64,000 nucleotides of DNA from Paracidovorax valerianellae (GTDB lineage: Bacteria; Pseudomonadota; Gammaproteobacteria; Burkholderiales; Burkholderiaceae_C), in NCBI RefSeq assembly GCF_900102625.1, contig NZ_FMZC01000006.1, positions 171,925-235,924 of the forward strand. Direction: 5' to 3'. Positions 45,309 through 54,613 of this stretch are shown here, in pieces (the first letter of the stretch is position 1; each line of letters begins with the position of its first letter). The notes under the pieces are model-generated. The model did not search any database and was not told the DNA's origin. It worked only from the letters and a program-made list of their open reading frames with translations. The position numbers were made by a program, and so were the translations under genes.

Positions 45309-46588
45309 CAGCTTTTCACCGCGCGATGGCCGATGTCTCGGCGGTACTGCGCGCCATCGAAATGGATGCCACGGGCCACGTCGTACACACGCTGCTGCGC
45401 CTGCTTGACGCTGTCCGCCAACACGGTCACGCACAGCACGCGCCCGCCGGTGGTGTGCGGCACACCGTCCTTGAGGGCCGTGCCCGCATGGAACACCATG
45501 GCCTCGTCGGCATCCGCCGGCAGGCCGGTGATGGCGTCCCCCTTGCGCGGGTCCTCCGGGTAGCCGTGCGCGGCCATCACCACGCCCAGCGCGGTACGGC
45601 GGTCCCACTGCAGTTCGACCTGGTCGAGCTTGCCGTCCACGGCAGCGCCCAGCACATCGACAAAGTCGCTCTTGAGGCGCATCAGGATCGGTTGCGTCTC
45701 AGGGTCGCCCATGCGGCAGTTGAATTCGAGCGTCTTGGGATGGCCGGTCGAGTCGATCATCAGGCCGGCGTACAGGAAGCCCGTGTACGGAATGCCGTCC
45801 TTTTCCATCCCGCGGATGGTGGGCAGGATGATCTCGCGCATGGCGCGGGCGTGCACGTCGGCCGTGACCACGGGCGCAGGCGAATAAGCGCCCATGCCGC
45901 CAGTGTTGGGCCCCTGATCGCCGTCCTTCAGGCGCTTGTGGTCCTGGCTGGTGGCCAGAGCGGTGACGTTCTTGCCGTCGCACAGCACGATGAAGCTGGC
46001 TTCCTCGCCCTGCAGGAATGCTTCGATCACGACGCGGGCGCCGCCTTCGTTGTGCGTCACACCGTATTTGTTGTCCACCAGCATGAAGTCGACGGCATCG
46101 TGCGCTTCCTGCAGCGACATGGCGACCACCACGCCCTTGCCCGCCGCCAGGCCGTCGGCCTTGATGACGATGGGGGCCCCGAGCCGCTCCACGAAGGCAT
46201 GGGCCGCCGCGGGGTCGGTGAAGGTGTCGTAGTCCGCCGTGGGAATGCCATGGCGGCGCATGAAGGCCTTGGAAAACGCCTTGGAGCTTTCCAACTGCGC
46301 GGCGGCTTTCGTGGGCCCGAAGATGCGCAGCCCGTGCGCGCGGAATTCGTCCACCACGCCGGCCGCCAACGGGGCCTCGGGGCCGACCACCGTCAGGGCG
46401 ATCTTCTGCTCCTGGGCCCAGGCGCGCAGTTCGCGCACATCGGTGATGGCCACGTTCTCCAGCTTGGAGTTGAGCGCCGTGCCGCCGTTGCCGGGCGCCA
46501 CATAGACTTTCGTGACCTTGGGAGACTGCGAGAGCTTCCAGGCCATGGCGTGTTCACGGCCGCCGCCACCAATCACTAAAACTTTCAT
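45308..46588 (-). CDS. purD: Phosphoribosylamine-glycine ligase
   Basis: A 426-aa ATP-grasp enzyme of de novo purine synthesis that joins glycine to phosphoribosylamine. [19 protein letters not shown] and VAPGNGGTA open the N-domain; [16 protein letters not shown] and [11 protein letters not shown] belong to the ATP-grasp and active site. It starts 82 bp after yebC, whose direction it shares; this gap contains a GTGTCC/GGACAC hairpin (46624-46641) of unknown effect. Coupled to hemF by a TGATG overlap. Confidence 0.97.
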   Translation of the reverse strand: MKVLVIGGGGREHAMAWKLSQSPKVTKVYVAPGNGGTALNSKLENVAITDVRELRAWAQEQKIALTVVGPEAPLAAGVVDEFRAHGLRIFGPTKAAAQLESSKAFSKAFMRRHGIPTADYDTFTDPAAAHAFVERLGAPIVIKADGLAAGKGVVVAMSLQEAHDAVDFMLVDNKYGVTHNEGGARVVIEAFLQGEEASFIVLCDGKNVTALATSQDHKRLKDGDQGPNTGGMGAYSPAPVVTADVHARAMREIILPTIRGMEKDGIPYTGFLYAGLMIDSTGHPKTLEFNCRMGDPETQPILMRLKSDFVDVLGAAVDGKLDQVELQWDRRTALGVVMAAHGYPEDPRKGDAITGLPADADEAMVFHAGTALKDGVPHTTGGRVLCVTVLADSVKQAQQRVYDVARGIHFDGAQYRRDIGHRAVKS

Positions 46589-46670
46589 ACCGGACTCCGA
46601 TGGGCCGCTTCGAGGAGGCCGGTGTGTCCGCGGACGGACACGTTTCGATGGCTGAGGTTCAGGCTCATTT

Positions 46671-47390
46671 TCATAGGGCAGCGTTGTGGTAGACCTCTTG
46701 CACGTCGTCCAGGTCTTCCAGCACGTCGAGGAGTTTTTGCATGCGCGCGGCGTCTTCGCCTTCGAGCTCGATGGTGTTTTCGGCGCGCATCGTGACTTCA
46801 GCCACTTCGGGCACCAGGCCGGCGGCCTCCAGCGCGTTCTTCACGGCTTCGAAGTCGGCATACGCGGTCAGCACTTCGATGGCGCCGTCTTCGCCGGTCA
46901 GCACATCTTCGGCACCGGCTTCGAGAGCCACTTCCATCACGCGGTCCTCATCGGTGCCGGGCGCGAAGATCAGCTGTCCGCAATGCTTGAACTGAAAGGC
47001 GACCGAGCCTTCGGTGCCCATGTTGCCGCCATGCTTGCTGAAGGCGTGGCGCACTTCGGCCACGGTGCGCACGCGGTTGTCGGTCATGGTGTCCACGATG
47101 ATGGCAGCGCCGCCGATGCCGTAACCTTCGTAGCGGATTTCTTCGTAGCTCACGCCCTCGGCGTTGCCGGTGGCCTTGTCGATGTTGTACTTGATGCGGT
47201 CAGCCGGCATGTTCGCGGCCTTGGCCTTTTCGATGGCCAGGCGCAGCCGGGGGTTGGCGGAGATATCGCCCCCGCCGGCCCGTGCTGCCACGGTGATCTC
47301 ACGAATGATCCGGGTCCAGATCTTGCCGCGCTTTTCATCCTGCCGTCCCTTGCGGTGCTGGATGTTTGCCCATTTGCTGTGTCCTGCCAC
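46671..47390 (-). CDS. YebC/PmpR family protein (TACO1-like)
   Basis: A 239-aa protein with [23 protein letters not shown] at the start and [32 protein letters not shown] and [11 protein letters not shown], which define the YebC family. Members act as transcription regulators (PmpR) or as translation factors that relieve stalling at proline runs; which applies here cannot be read from sequence. Divergent from the HerA-like ATPase gene (80 bp between start codons). Confidence 0.95.
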   Translation of the reverse strand: MAGHSKWANIQHRKGRQDEKRGKIWTRIIREITVAARAGGGDISANPRLRLAIEKAKAANMPADRIKYNIDKATGNAEGVSYEEIRYEGYGIGGAAIIVDTMTDNRVRTVAEVRHAFSKHGGNMGTEGSVAFQFKHCGQLIFAPGTDEDRVMEVALEAGAEDVLTGEDGAIEVLTAYADFEAVKNALEAAGLVPEVAEVTMRAENTIELEGEDAARMQKLLDVLEDLDDVQEVYHNAAL

Positions 47391-47470
47391 AGGAGTCCTT
47401 CTGGTATTGATTTAATCTACTGACCGCGATTTTACTTTTGACGCATTCCCTACTTCCCGCACCCCACGCC

Positions 47471-48997
47471 ATGGCCGAACCTCTTCTCATTGCCAAGCAT
47501 GGCACCACCGAATGCCATCTGCTTCCCGGCCTGGCCAATCGCCACGGCCTCATCACCGGGGCCACGGGCACGGGCAAGACCGTCACTCTGCAGACCCTGG
47601 CCGAGGGCTTCTCGCGCATCGGCGTGCCGGTGTTCATGGCCGACATCAAGGGCGACCTGACCGGCATCAGCCAACCGGGCAGTATCGGCGAGAAGCTGGC
47701 GGCCACGCTCAAGGAACGTGAACTCGCCGTGCTCGAACCCCTGGCCTGCCCGACCACGCTGTGGGACGTGTTCGGCGAGCAGGGCCACCCGGTGCGCGCC
47801 ACGGTCTCCGACATGGGCCCGCTGCTGCTCGGCCGCATGCTGGCGCTGAACGAAACACAGCTGGGCGTGCTCAACCTGGTTTTCAAGATCGCCGACGACA
47901 ACGGCCTGTTGCTGCTGGACCTGAAGGACCTGCGCTCCATGCTGCAGTACGTGGGCGAAAACGCCAAGGAATTCACCACAGGGTACGGCAATATCAGTGC
48001 CGCCAGCGTAGGCGCCATACAACGCGGCCTGCTGCAGATCGAGCAGCAAGGCGGCAACAAATTCTTCGGCGAGCCGATGCTCGACATCAGCGACCTCATG
48101 CAAACGGTGGACGGCCACGGGGTCGTCAACATCCTTGCGGCCGACAAGCTGATGAATTCGCCGCGCCTTTATGCCACCTTCCTGTTATGGATGCTGTCGG
48201 AGTTGTTCGAGCAATTGCCCGAAATCGGCGACCCCGAGGTTCCCAAGCTCGTTTTCTTCTTTGACGAGGCCCACCTGCTCTTCAACGAGGCCCCCAAGGT
48301 GCTCGTGGAGCGCATCGAACTGGTGGTGCGGCTGGTGCGCTCCAAGGGGGTCGGTGTGTACTTCGTCACCCAGAACCCGCTCGACATTCCCGACAGCGTG
48401 CTGGCCCAGCTCGGCAACCGGGTGCAGCACGCGTTGCGCGCCTTCACACCGCGCGACCAGAAAGCGGTGAAGGCCACCGCCACCACCATGCGCCAGAAAC
48501 CGGGCCTGGACATCGAAACCGCCATCACCGAGCTGGCCGTGGGCGAGGCCCTGGTGAGCTTTCTGGATGCCAAGGGCCGGCCCAGCGTGACCGAGCGCGT
48601 CTTCGTGCTGCCGCCCGGCAGCCAGCTGGGCCCCATCACGCCCGCGCAGCGCCAGGTGCTGCTGGCCGGCTCGCTGGTGGCCGGGGTGTACGAGAAAACC
48701 GTGGACCGCGAATCCGCCTACGAAAAGCTGCAGGGCCGCACTGAAGCCGCAGCGGCTCCGGGCAGCCCGAAGGGTGGCGCCGGCAGTCTGGGGGGCGCAG
48801 GCGCCGATGGAGCGGGCGGCGGGCTCATGGGCGGATTGAACGACGTGCTCTTCGGCTCGACCGGCCCCCGCGGCGGCAAGCACGACGGGCTGGTGCAGAC
48901 CATGGCCAAGTCCGCCGTGCGCACCATGGGCACCTCGCTCGGCAAGGAAATCCTGCGCGGTGTGCTGGGCAGTCTGTTCGGCGGCCGCAAGCGCTGA
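47471..48997 (+). CDS. DUF853/HerA-like ATPase (YjgR family)
   Basis: A 508-aa P-loop ATPase. Walker A is GATGTGKT (residues 30-37), Walker B is [12 protein letters not shown], and the sensor-like [13 protein letters not shown] and the arginine-rich [16 protein letters not shown] follow. The last 90 residues are a Gly/Ala linker and a short basic helical tail ([16 protein letters not shown]). The family is common but its biological role is not settled; similarity is to the hexameric HerA/FtsK translocases. ATG 47471 is preferred; a TTG at 47438 lies in frame. Confidence 0.9.
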   Translation: MAEPLLIAKHGTTECHLLPGLANRHGLITGATGTGKTVTLQTLAEGFSRIGVPVFMADIKGDLTGISQPGSIGEKLAATLKERELAVLEPLACPTTLWDVFGEQGHPVRATVSDMGPLLLGRMLALNETQLGVLNLVFKIADDNGLLLLDLKDLRSMLQYVGENAKEFTTGYGNISAASVGAIQRGLLQIEQQGGNKFFGEPMLDISDLMQTVDGHGVVNILAADKLMNSPRLYATFLLWMLSELFEQLPEIGDPEVPKLVFFFDEAHLLFNEAPKVLVERIELVVRLVRSKGVGVYFVTQNPLDIPDSVLAQLGNRVQHALRAFTPRDQKAVKATATTMRQKPGLDIETAITELAVGEALVSFLDAKGRPSVTERVFVLPPGSQLGPITPAQRQVLLAGSLVAGVYEKTVDRESAYEKLQGRTEAAAAPGSPKGGAGSLGGAGADGAGGGLMGGLNDVLFGSTGPRGGKHDGLVQTMAKSAVRTMGTSLGKEILRGVLGSLFGGRKR

Positions 48998-49068
48998 AGC
49001 CTCATCCCGTCACCGATCCCTGCGCCCGGTCCACCACGGCAGGGACACCACAACCCGGAGCTTTTCCC

Positions 49069-49770
49069 ATGATCGACCTGCACTACTGGACCACGCCCAA
49101 CGGCCACAAGATCACGATGTTCCTAGAAGAGGCCGGCCTGCCCTACCGCGTGCTGCCCGTGAACATCGGCCGCGGCGAACAGTTTCAGCCCGACTTTCTG
49201 CGCATTGCGCCCAATAACCGCATCCCGGCCATCGTGGACCACGCTCCGACGGGCGGCGGCGAGCCGATTCCAGTGTTCGAGTCCGGCGCCATCCTGCTGT
49301 ACCTGGCCGACAAGACCGGCCAGTTCATTCCCCAGGACCTGCGCGGCCGCACCGAAGCACTGCAGTGGCTTTTCTGGCAAATGGGTGGCCTCGGGCCCAT
49401 GGCGGGGCAGAACCACCACTTCACGCAGTACGCGCCAGAGCCGATCGCCTACGCCATCGATCGCTATGTGAAAGAAACCGCGCGCCTGTACGGCGTGCTG
49501 GACAAGCACTTGGCCGATGGCCGCGATTACATCGCCGACCGCTACTCCATCGCCGACATGGCCTGCTACCCGTGGATCGTGCCGCACGAGCGCCAGCGGC
49601 AGGACCTGAAGGACTTCCCGCACCTGGCCCAATGGTTCGAGCGCATTCGCGCGCGCCCCGCTACCGTGCGGGCTTATGACCTGGTCAAGAGCATCAACAC
49701 CGCCCCCACGGTGGATGAAGAAGCGAAGAAGGTCCTGTTCGGCCAGGACGCGAGCACCGTGCGCCGCTGA
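49069..49770 (+). CDS. Glutathione S-transferase family protein (YfcG-like)
   Basis: A 233-aa GST. TPNGHKITMFLEEAGLPY, RIAPNNRIPAIVDH and FESGAILLYLADKTG follow YfcG of E. coli, a disulfide reductase that binds glutathione or glutathione disulfide without a catalytic cysteine (here the Thr-Pro-Asn motif near residue 9). The C-terminal helical domain is complete (DRYSIADMACYPWI). Monocistronic, convergent with the amino-acid permease gene. Confidence 0.92.
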   Translation: MIDLHYWTTPNGHKITMFLEEAGLPYRVLPVNIGRGEQFQPDFLRIAPNNRIPAIVDHAPTGGGEPIPVFESGAILLYLADKTGQFIPQDLRGRTEALQWLFWQMGGLGPMAGQNHHFTQYAPEPIAYAIDRYVKETARLYGVLDKHLADGRDYIADRYSIADMACYPWIVPHERQRQDLKDFPHLAQWFERIRARPATVRAYDLVKSINTAPTVDEEAKKVLFGQDASTVRR

Positions 49771-49810
49771 AGCAGGCGAGCGGCCCACAGGCCACGCCGC
49801 CGGCCCGGCC

Positions 49811-50578
49811 TCAAACCCGGTCGCCGCGGGCCAGGTGGCTTTCCAACTTGCGCAGCGCGCCGGTCAGCGCGAGCGTCATGACCCAATACGCCAGCGCGAT
49901 GGCCAGATACGGCTCCCAATAGCGTGAATACGCTCCGGCCACGGTGCGGGCGGCATAGGCCATTTCGGCCAGGCCGATGGCAGAAATCAGCGAGGTGTCT
50001 TTCAGCAGCGCGATCGCGTTGTTGCCCAGCGGCGGCAGCATGCGGCGAAACGCCTGCGGAAGCACCACGTAGCGCATCACCTGTCCGGGCGTGAAACCCA
50101 GCGAGCGCCCGGCATCTGACTGCCCACGCGCGATCGACTGGATGCCCGCGCGAAACACCTCCGAGATGTAGGCCGCGGAATTGAGCGTGAGCGCCACAAT
50201 GCCCGAGATCAGCGCGCCGTGCTCCTGCTTGAGCGTGCGCGCGAAGTCGCCCGTGACCAGCAGACCCGATGACGGGTGGATGAACAGCGGCATCACCGCG
50301 AAGTGCATGAGCAGTATCTGCACGAACAGCGGCGTGCCCCGAAAAAAGCTCACATACACCGTGGAGGGCCAGCGCAGCAGATAGCGGCACACCCAGCTCA
50401 ACGGGGCATGACGCGCCTGCGCCAGGCGGGCGAGTGCCAGAAACAGGCCCCAGGTGCCGCCCAGCAGCACACACACCACCGTCACTCCCAGCGTCATCCA
50501 AGCGCCCTGGATGAACAGGTCTTTGTACTCCACCAGGATGTCCGGCCGGAACCATCCAAACCACTCAACAGGCTCCAT
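49811..50578 (-). CDS. Polar amino acid ABC transporter permease
   Basis: A 255-aa inner-membrane permease of the His/Glu/Gln/Arg/opine family. It has about five hydrophobic segments, the YVSFFRGTPLFVQILL motif and the EAA-loop-like AGIQSIARGQSDAGRSLGFT, with KDTSLISAIGLAEM near the end. It follows the matching binding-protein gene by 106 bp. No ATP-binding subunit gene is next to it, so the ATPase must be encoded elsewhere. Confidence 0.92.
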   Translation of the reverse strand: MEPVEWFGWFRPDILVEYKDLFIQGAWMTLGVTVVCVLLGGTWGLFLALARLAQARHAPLSWVCRYLLRWPSTVYVSFFRGTPLFVQILLMHFAVMPLFIHPSSGLLVTGDFARTLKQEHGALISGIVALTLNSAAYISEVFRAGIQSIARGQSDAGRSLGFTPGQVMRYVVLPQAFRRMLPPLGNNAIALLKDTSLISAIGLAEMAYAARTVAGAYSRYWEPYLAIALAYWVMTLALTGALRKLESHLARGDRV

Positions 50579-50684
50579 GGCCTCTTCCTCTCATACGTCG
50601 TCGTGGCGGGCCGCAAGGCGCCCGCAAAAACGGCCGCAGCGCGGCCGTGATGGTGTCTCGATGCCGGTGCGCAGCGCGCCCGAC

Positions 50685-51452
50685 TCAGCGTGGCTTGTAC
50701 TCCTTGCCAAACCACTTCTTGTAGATCTCGTTGTAGCTGCCATCGGCGCGCACCGCGGCCAGGCCGGCGTTGAGCTTGTCCTGCAGCGCCTTGTCGCCCT
50801 TCTTGACGACGATGCCGAAGCCCTCGACGGGGAATGCCGGGTCTTCCACGGTCTTGAGTGCCGCGTTCTGCGCCACGCGGTAGGCGATCACACCGTTGTC
50901 GCCGATGGCGGCATCCACACCGCCGCCAGCCAGTTCGGAAATGATGAGGGGCGTGCTTTCGAAGCGGCGGATGTTGGGGCTGGTCTTGCCGAATTCGCGC
51001 GAAGCCACGTCGTCGGCCGTGGACGCATTCACCACGGCGATCTTCTTGCCTGCCAGGTCCTTGAGCGAAGTCACGGTGCTGGCCTTGGGCACGGCGATCA
51101 GCTGCTGCGCGGCAAAGTACGGCTCGCTGAAGTCGTAGCTCTGGCGGCGCTTGTCGTTGATGGTCACGCCCGAGATCACCAGGTCCACATCGCCGTTGTT
51201 CAGCGCGACGAAGATGCCGCTCCAGGGCGTGTTCACCACCTTGATCTTGAGCGACTGCTTCTTGGCGATGGCATTGATGATGTCGATGTCGAAGCCGACG
51301 ATCTGCTTGTCCTTGTTCTCGAAGGCGAAGGGCGCGTAGGTGGCGCTGGAGGCCACGGTCAGCTCACGGTCCTGCGCTTGCGCGGCCAGGGGAGCGATGA
51401 GTGCTGCAGCCAGGCCAAGGCCGAGTGCGAAAAGGCGGCGGGAGATTTGCAT
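50685..51452 (-). CDS. Polar amino acid ABC transporter substrate-binding protein
   Basis: A 255-aa periplasmic protein of the solute-binding family 3. The signal peptide (RRLFALGLGLAAALIAPL, ending AQAQ) is followed by ELTVASSATYAPFAFENKD, VGFDIDIINAIAKK, SGVTINDKRRQSYDFSEPYF and GDNGVIAYRV. FEN and the acidic and aromatic pocket residues suggest a polar amino acid such as glutamine or arginine. It precedes the permease gene in the same direction. Confidence 0.93.
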   Translation of the reverse strand: MQISRRLFALGLGLAAALIAPLAAQAQDRELTVASSATYAPFAFENKDKQIVGFDIDIINAIAKKQSLKIKVVNTPWSGIFVALNNGDVDLVISGVTINDKRRQSYDFSEPYFAAQQLIAVPKASTVTSLKDLAGKKIAVVNASTADDVASREFGKTSPNIRRFESTPLIISELAGGGVDAAIGDNGVIAYRVAQNAALKTVEDPAFPVEGFGIVVKKGDKALQDKLNAGLAAVRADGSYNEIYKKWFGKEYKPR

Positions 51453-51603
51453 GGGGAGAGACAAAAAAGGCCGGAGAAGGCCGGAAACAGGACCCGGAAG
51501 TATATCGACCGGCCCGCTCACGCCATGACGATGCGCGCCGTCATGCAGGCACCGTCGCGCAGGTGACGGCGCCCACCGCCGCGCCCGGCCTAGAGTGCGC
51601 CGC

Positions 51604-52464
51604 ATGACCGACACCGCCGCCCTCCCCCCGCTCACCTGCTTTTCGCTCACCGTCACGGACCATGTCGCCCACCTGGTGCTGAACCGCCCCGAGGCGCTCA
51701 ACACCATGCACCCGACGTTCTGGCGCGAGCTGGATGCGGTGCTAGCGTGGCTGCACCGCTCGGGCGAAGCGCGGGCGCTGGTCATCAGCAGCACGGGCAA
51801 GCATTTTTCAGCGGGCATGGCACTGGACACGTTCGACGGCGCCATCACCATGGACGACCAGAGCCCGGAAGGCCGGGCCGCCATCTTCGACCTGCTGAGC
51901 GACATGCAGGCCACCTTCACGCGCATCGAATCGCTGCGCATTCCGGTGATCGCCGCCATCCACGGCGGCTGCATCGGCGGCGCGGTGGACATGGTGACGG
52001 CGGCGTGCATCCGCTACGCCACGCAGGACGCCTTCTTCTGCATCCAGGAAATCAACATCGGCATGGTGGCCGATGTGGGCACGCTGCAGCGCCTGCCCAA
52101 GCTGATTCCCCTGGGCATCGTCAAGGAACTGGCCTATACCGGCCGACGCCTGCCTGCCCCCCGTGCGCTGGCCTGCGGGCTGGTCAACGAGGTGTTCGAC
52201 ACGCAGGACGCCATGCTGCGGGCCGCGCTGGCCTGCGCGCGCGAGATCGCCGCCAAGCCGCCGGTCGCCATCTGGGGCACCAAGCAGGCCGTGCACTATG
52301 CGCGCGACCATTCGGTGGACGACAGCCTGCGCCAGATGGGTTGGGTGCAAGGAGCGATCTGGAGCAACCGCCACGTGGGCGAATCCGTCGAAGCCATGCG
52401 CGCCAAACGCGCGGGGGACTTTCCTGCGCTGGCGCCCCTGCACCGCTTCAGCGAACTGGACTGA
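51604..52464 (+). CDS. Crotonase family protein, dienoyl-CoA isomerase-like
   Basis: A 286-aa enoyl-CoA hydratase/isomerase superfamily member. The oxyanion-hole stretches are GKHFSAGMALDTF and HGGCIGGAVDMVTA. The acidic residues in EINIGMVADVGTLQRLPK match those of delta3,5-delta2,4-dienoyl-CoA isomerase (ECH1 type), which moves double bonds during unsaturated fatty-acid oxidation. The frame begins at 51595, but ATG 51604 is more natural. It stands alone between a divergent ABC unit and the dehydratase gene. Confidence 0.88.
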   Translation: MTDTAALPPLTCFSLTVTDHVAHLVLNRPEALNTMHPTFWRELDAVLAWLHRSGEARALVISSTGKHFSAGMALDTFDGAITMDDQSPEGRAAIFDLLSDMQATFTRIESLRIPVIAAIHGGCIGGAVDMVTAACIRYATQDAFFCIQEINIGMVADVGTLQRLPKLIPLGIVKELAYTGRRLPAPRALACGLVNEVFDTQDAMLRAALACAREIAAKPPVAIWGTKQAVHYARDHSVDDSLRQMGWVQGAIWSNRHVGESVEAMRAKRAGDFPALAPLHRFSELD

Positions 52465-52521
52465 GGCGCTCGCGCACCAGCTCTGCACCCCAAGCCGTCC
52501 CACCGCATGGGTCGGCTGCAT

Positions 52522-52580
52522 CGATTTCGATAGCTGCCCGCGCTTGATGGGCGTGCGCTGGAGGCACTTTTGATGCTTGA
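52522..52580 (+). repeat. Dispersed palindromic repeat copy
   Basis: CGATAGCTGCCCGCGCTTGA, then GTGCGCTGGAGGCAC, then TTTTGATGCTTGAC. It lies between the crotonase gene and the dehydratase gene and shares ATAGCTGCCCGCGC with the gcvP and hemF-rsfS copies. Confidence 0.8.
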
Positions 52581-52645
52581 CGACCGGCGTGCGGGCTTAT
52601 GATGCGGGCTCCGTTTCGATCCCGTTACGCAAGGACGCAGCAGCC

Positions 52646-53620
52646 ATGGTCACGCACATCCCGGCCCTTCCCACCTACAACGATGTCGCCGACGCGGCTG
52701 CACGGCTCCAGGGGGTGGCGCACCGCACGCCCGTGGTGCGGTCCAGCACGGCGGACCAGCAGTGCGGCGCACAGCTCTTCTTCAAGTGCGAGAACCTGCA
52801 GCGCATGGGCGCCTTCAAGTTCCGCGGCGCCTACAACACCCTGGCGCAGTTCGACGACGCGCAGCGCGACCGCGGCGTGCTGGCCTTCTCATCCGGCAAC
52901 CACGCACAGGCCATCGCCCTCTCGGCCCGGCTGCTCGGCATGCCCGCGCTGATCGTCATGCCCGAAGACGCGCCCGCCGCAAAGATCGCCGCCACGCGCG
53001 AATACGGAGCCCAGGTCGTCACCTACAACCGGTTCACCGAAGATCGCGAATCCATCAGCCAGCGGCTCGCCCAGGAACGCGGCATGACGCTCGTGCCGCC
53101 CTTCGACCACCCGCACGTCATCGCCGGCCAGGGCACGGCGGCCAAGGAATTGTTCGAAGAGGTGCCCGACCTCGACTACCTTTTCGTCTGCCTGGGTGGT
53201 GGTGGGTTGCTCTCGGGCAGCCTGCTGGCGGCCAAGGCGCTCGCGCCCGATTGCCAGGTGATCGGCGTGGAGCCGGCCGCCGGCAACGACGCCCAGCAGT
53301 CGCTGCGCGCCGGCCACATCGTGCGCATCGACACGCCCCACACCATTGCCGACGGCGCGCAGACCCAGGCGCTGGGCCACATCACCTTTCCCATCATCCA
53401 GCGCGACGTGGCCGACATCGTCACCGCCACCGACGAGCAGCTCGTGCAATCGCTGCGCTTCTTCGCCGAGCGCATGAAGCTCGTCGTCGAGCCCACGGGC
53501 GCCCTCGCCTTCGCAGGGGCCGTGCACGGCGGCGTGGAAGTGCGCGGCAAGCGCGTGGGCATCCTGATCAGCGGCGGCAACGTCGACCTCGCCCGCTACG
53601 GGCGCTTTCTGGCAGACTGA
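52646..53620 (+). CDS. Threonine/serine dehydratase family (PLP) enzyme
   Basis: A 324-aa fold-type II PLP enzyme. The Schiff-base lysine is K58 in [19 protein letters not shown] binds substrate, and [10 protein letters not shown] is the phosphate loop. There is no regulatory ACT domain, so it resembles catabolic threonine dehydratase, serine racemase or threo-3-hydroxyaspartate ammonia-lyase; these cannot be told apart here. AAGGA precedes ATG 52646; the longer frame from 52577 crosses a repeat element. Confidence 0.9.
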   Translation: MVTHIPALPTYNDVADAAARLQGVAHRTPVVRSSTADQQCGAQLFFKCENLQRMGAFKFRGAYNTLAQFDDAQRDRGVLAFSSGNHAQAIALSARLLGMPALIVMPEDAPAAKIAATREYGAQVVTYNRFTEDRESISQRLAQERGMTLVPPFDHPHVIAGQGTAAKELFEEVPDLDYLFVCLGGGGLLSGSLLAAKALAPDCQVIGVEPAAGNDAQQSLRAGHIVRIDTPHTIADGAQTQALGHITFPIIQRDVADIVTATDEQLVQSLRFFAERMKLVVEPTGALAFAGAVHGGVEVRGKRVGILISGGNVDLARYGRFLAD

Positions 53621-53738
53621 TCCGCGCACTGGCCGTCGATGTGCCGCCCCTGCGCGGCCCACATTGCTCGGCCTAGGCGATGCGCTGGCGCAGACCGTTT
53701 TTTCGCTTTTTCACCTTTCCCAACAAGAGACCCAGCCC

Positions 53739-54368
<630 letters not shown>

Positions 54369-54491
54369 CCCACCAGTTCGGTTCAGCCATCTGCTGCGCC
54401 GCATTGGCGCGTTCATGGCTCAACGGTGGCGCCCGCACGGGAAGGCATCTGTCTTTTGTAAGAAACAGCCTCAATACCGCCGCATTCATTG

Positions 54492-54524
54492 CCTCTATTG
54501 CTATATATTTCATAGCAATAGAGG
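54492..54524. repeat. 13-bp perfect hairpin, remnant of the repeat family
   Basis: CCTCTATTGCTAT and ATAGCAATAGAGG are exact inverted copies around a 7-nt loop, in the gap between convergent upp and the RTX gene. It has the GCTAT/ATAGC core of the dispersed repeat but no GCGCTGGAGG part. It could also slow transcription from both sides, though there is no T-run. The rest of the 245-bp gap holds no gene. Confidence 0.6.
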
Positions 54525-54613
54525 TTCTCGAAAAGCCCAGCAACTACTGCATCGCTGGCCTGTACGCAATCGTTGAATGCGGCGCAGCCCGGTGATCCGG
54601 GCCACGCCAACGC

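Noticed and set aside
54587..54602. GCCCGG-TGAT-CCGGGC hairpin after the RTX gene, considered as its terminator
   Set aside because: The stem is only 6 bp and no T-run follows on the minus strand.
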